Made by a program: the position numbers and the translations under genes. From CAYOEZ01 sp964402955 (GTDB lineage: Bacteria > Chloroflexota > DTOL01 > DAOUCN01), in the NCBI GenBank assembly GCA_964402955.1, contig CAYOEZ010000117.1, positions 1-14,727 of the forward strand: 14,727 nucleotides of DNA. Direction: 5' to 3'. This document shows positions 14,403 through 14,727 of this stretch, one piece after another (position 1 is the stretch's first letter; every line of letters begins with the position of its first letter). Below the pieces are notes generated by a model. It saw only the letters and a list, made by a program, of their open reading frames with translations. It had not been told where the DNA came from and did not search any database.

Positions 14403-14545
14403 AGCTCTCCTCGCGTCATGTCTGCGCCGCCCGCTGTCAGAGAGATTGGGAGCGGAACTGATCCCCGCGCATGGTCGCGCCGTGCCGCTGCGTGTGGTCT
14501 TGGTTCACAGGAGGAATCGCCGTACAGGGGTATTCGCCGCAAAAC

Positions 14546-14574
14546 ACTATACCACAGCACACCTGTGTCTGCAA
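14546..14574 (-). promoter_or_regulatory. Candidate promoter of the mod-res operon
   Basis: On the minus strand, TTGCAG (14574-14569) and TATAGT (14551-14546) are separated by 17 bases, and the -10 is preceded by TGG, giving the extended TGn form. The -10 matches five of six positions, the -35 only three. It would leave a leader of about 140 bases before the mod ATG. No other equally good site was noticed in the 14403-14600 gap. Confidence 0.4.
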
Positions 14575-14603
14575 TACGTCCGCGGGACGCATGTTGCGAA
14601 GAC

Positions 14604-14674
14604 GAAGAGCAACCTGTTGGCCGCGGATAAACGCAGATGAACACGGATTCTCGTTACTATGATCCGTGTTCATC
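14604..14674. repeat. Dispersed CCGCGGATAAAC repeat, copy 2, right arm truncated
   Basis: Bases 14604-14648 match 8618-8662 at 40 of 45 positions in the same orientation, including the GAAGAGCA lead-in. A 13-base loop and ATCCGTGTTCATC (14662-14674) follow, after which similarity stops: the outer 19 bases of the right arm present in copy 1 are missing. It sits upstream of mod, so the two copies bracket the R-M genes. Confidence 0.85.
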
Positions 14675-14727
14675 GAGGGTGTTGAACAAGGCGCGAAACG
14701 TGTAGCATCGGCTGTTTGCCTGCCCCC
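14675..14727. other. Right edge of window, no feature recognised
   Basis: The last 53 bases after the truncated repeat show no gene, repeat or clear signal. The sequence must be a junction with whatever lies beyond, because the repeat breaks off abruptly here. Confidence 0.4.

Noticed and set aside
14555..14572. Operator-like dyad around CACACCTGTGTC in the candidate mod promoter
   Set aside because: Only four base pairs per arm are symmetric; this is expected by chance.
13482..14630. 382-codon open frame on the + strand opposite mod
   Set aside because: It lies antisense to the N-terminal half of a clear methyltransferase gene, is rich in Val/Leu/Ala as mirror frames of GC-rich genes are, and has no family resemblance. 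Its end coincides with repeat copy 2.

Overview
The window looks like a GC-rich bacterial chromosome segment (roughly 55-60% G+C by eye). The gene families fit an uncultured anaerobe, and Chloroflexota is plausible, but no marker gene fixes the taxon. It has three blocks that appear to have come together through mobile DNA.

Left block (1-2410): a phosphoribosyltransferase-like gene with a degenerate PRPP motif, then a complete IS3-family insertion sequence (920-2141, transposase on the minus strand) whose two transposase frames overlap at a run of nine A. No target-site duplication is visible around the IS, and a Shine-Dalgarno (SD) sequence just before it has no gene behind it. A 269-base gap after the IS holds a perfect 16-bp hairpin.

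Middle block (2411-8644, all on +): five intact genes of the uroporphyrinogen-decarboxylase (URO-D) superfamily and two broken reading frames. None is a haem-pathway HemE; they resemble the MtaA/MtbA-type cobamide methyltransferase branch. Two 408-aa paralogues come from tandem duplication of a two-gene unit (408-aa gene coupled by ATGA to a 347-aa gene). The second gene survives in the downstream unit but is only a 45-codon relic in the upstream one. The paralogues share a 127-bp identical tract that suggests gene conversion. A 325-aa gene with an H-x-C plus Cys zinc-site pattern, a frameshifted gene ending in a 41-bp palindrome, and a 367-aa gene complete the array. No corrinoid protein or corrinoid-reactivating enzyme is present, so partners must lie elsewhere. 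The likely theme is methyl transfer from one or more unidentified methylated substrates.

Right block (8820-14402, all on -): a two-gene Type III-like restriction-modification system. mod is a beta-class adenine methyltransferase with a long N-terminal region; res is an SF2 helicase with a C-terminal PD-(D/E)xK nuclease. They are spaced by 3 bases and probably co-transcribed. The central, target-recognition part of mod is clearly poorer in G+C than its flanks, pointing to specificity-domain exchange. The R-M pair lies between two same-orientation copies of an intergenic repeat (8618-8708 and 14604-14674). One copy supplies the last codons and stop of the fifth URO-D gene, and the other is truncated. 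This suggests a cassette bounded by repeats.

I saw no tRNA, rRNA or CRISPR array.
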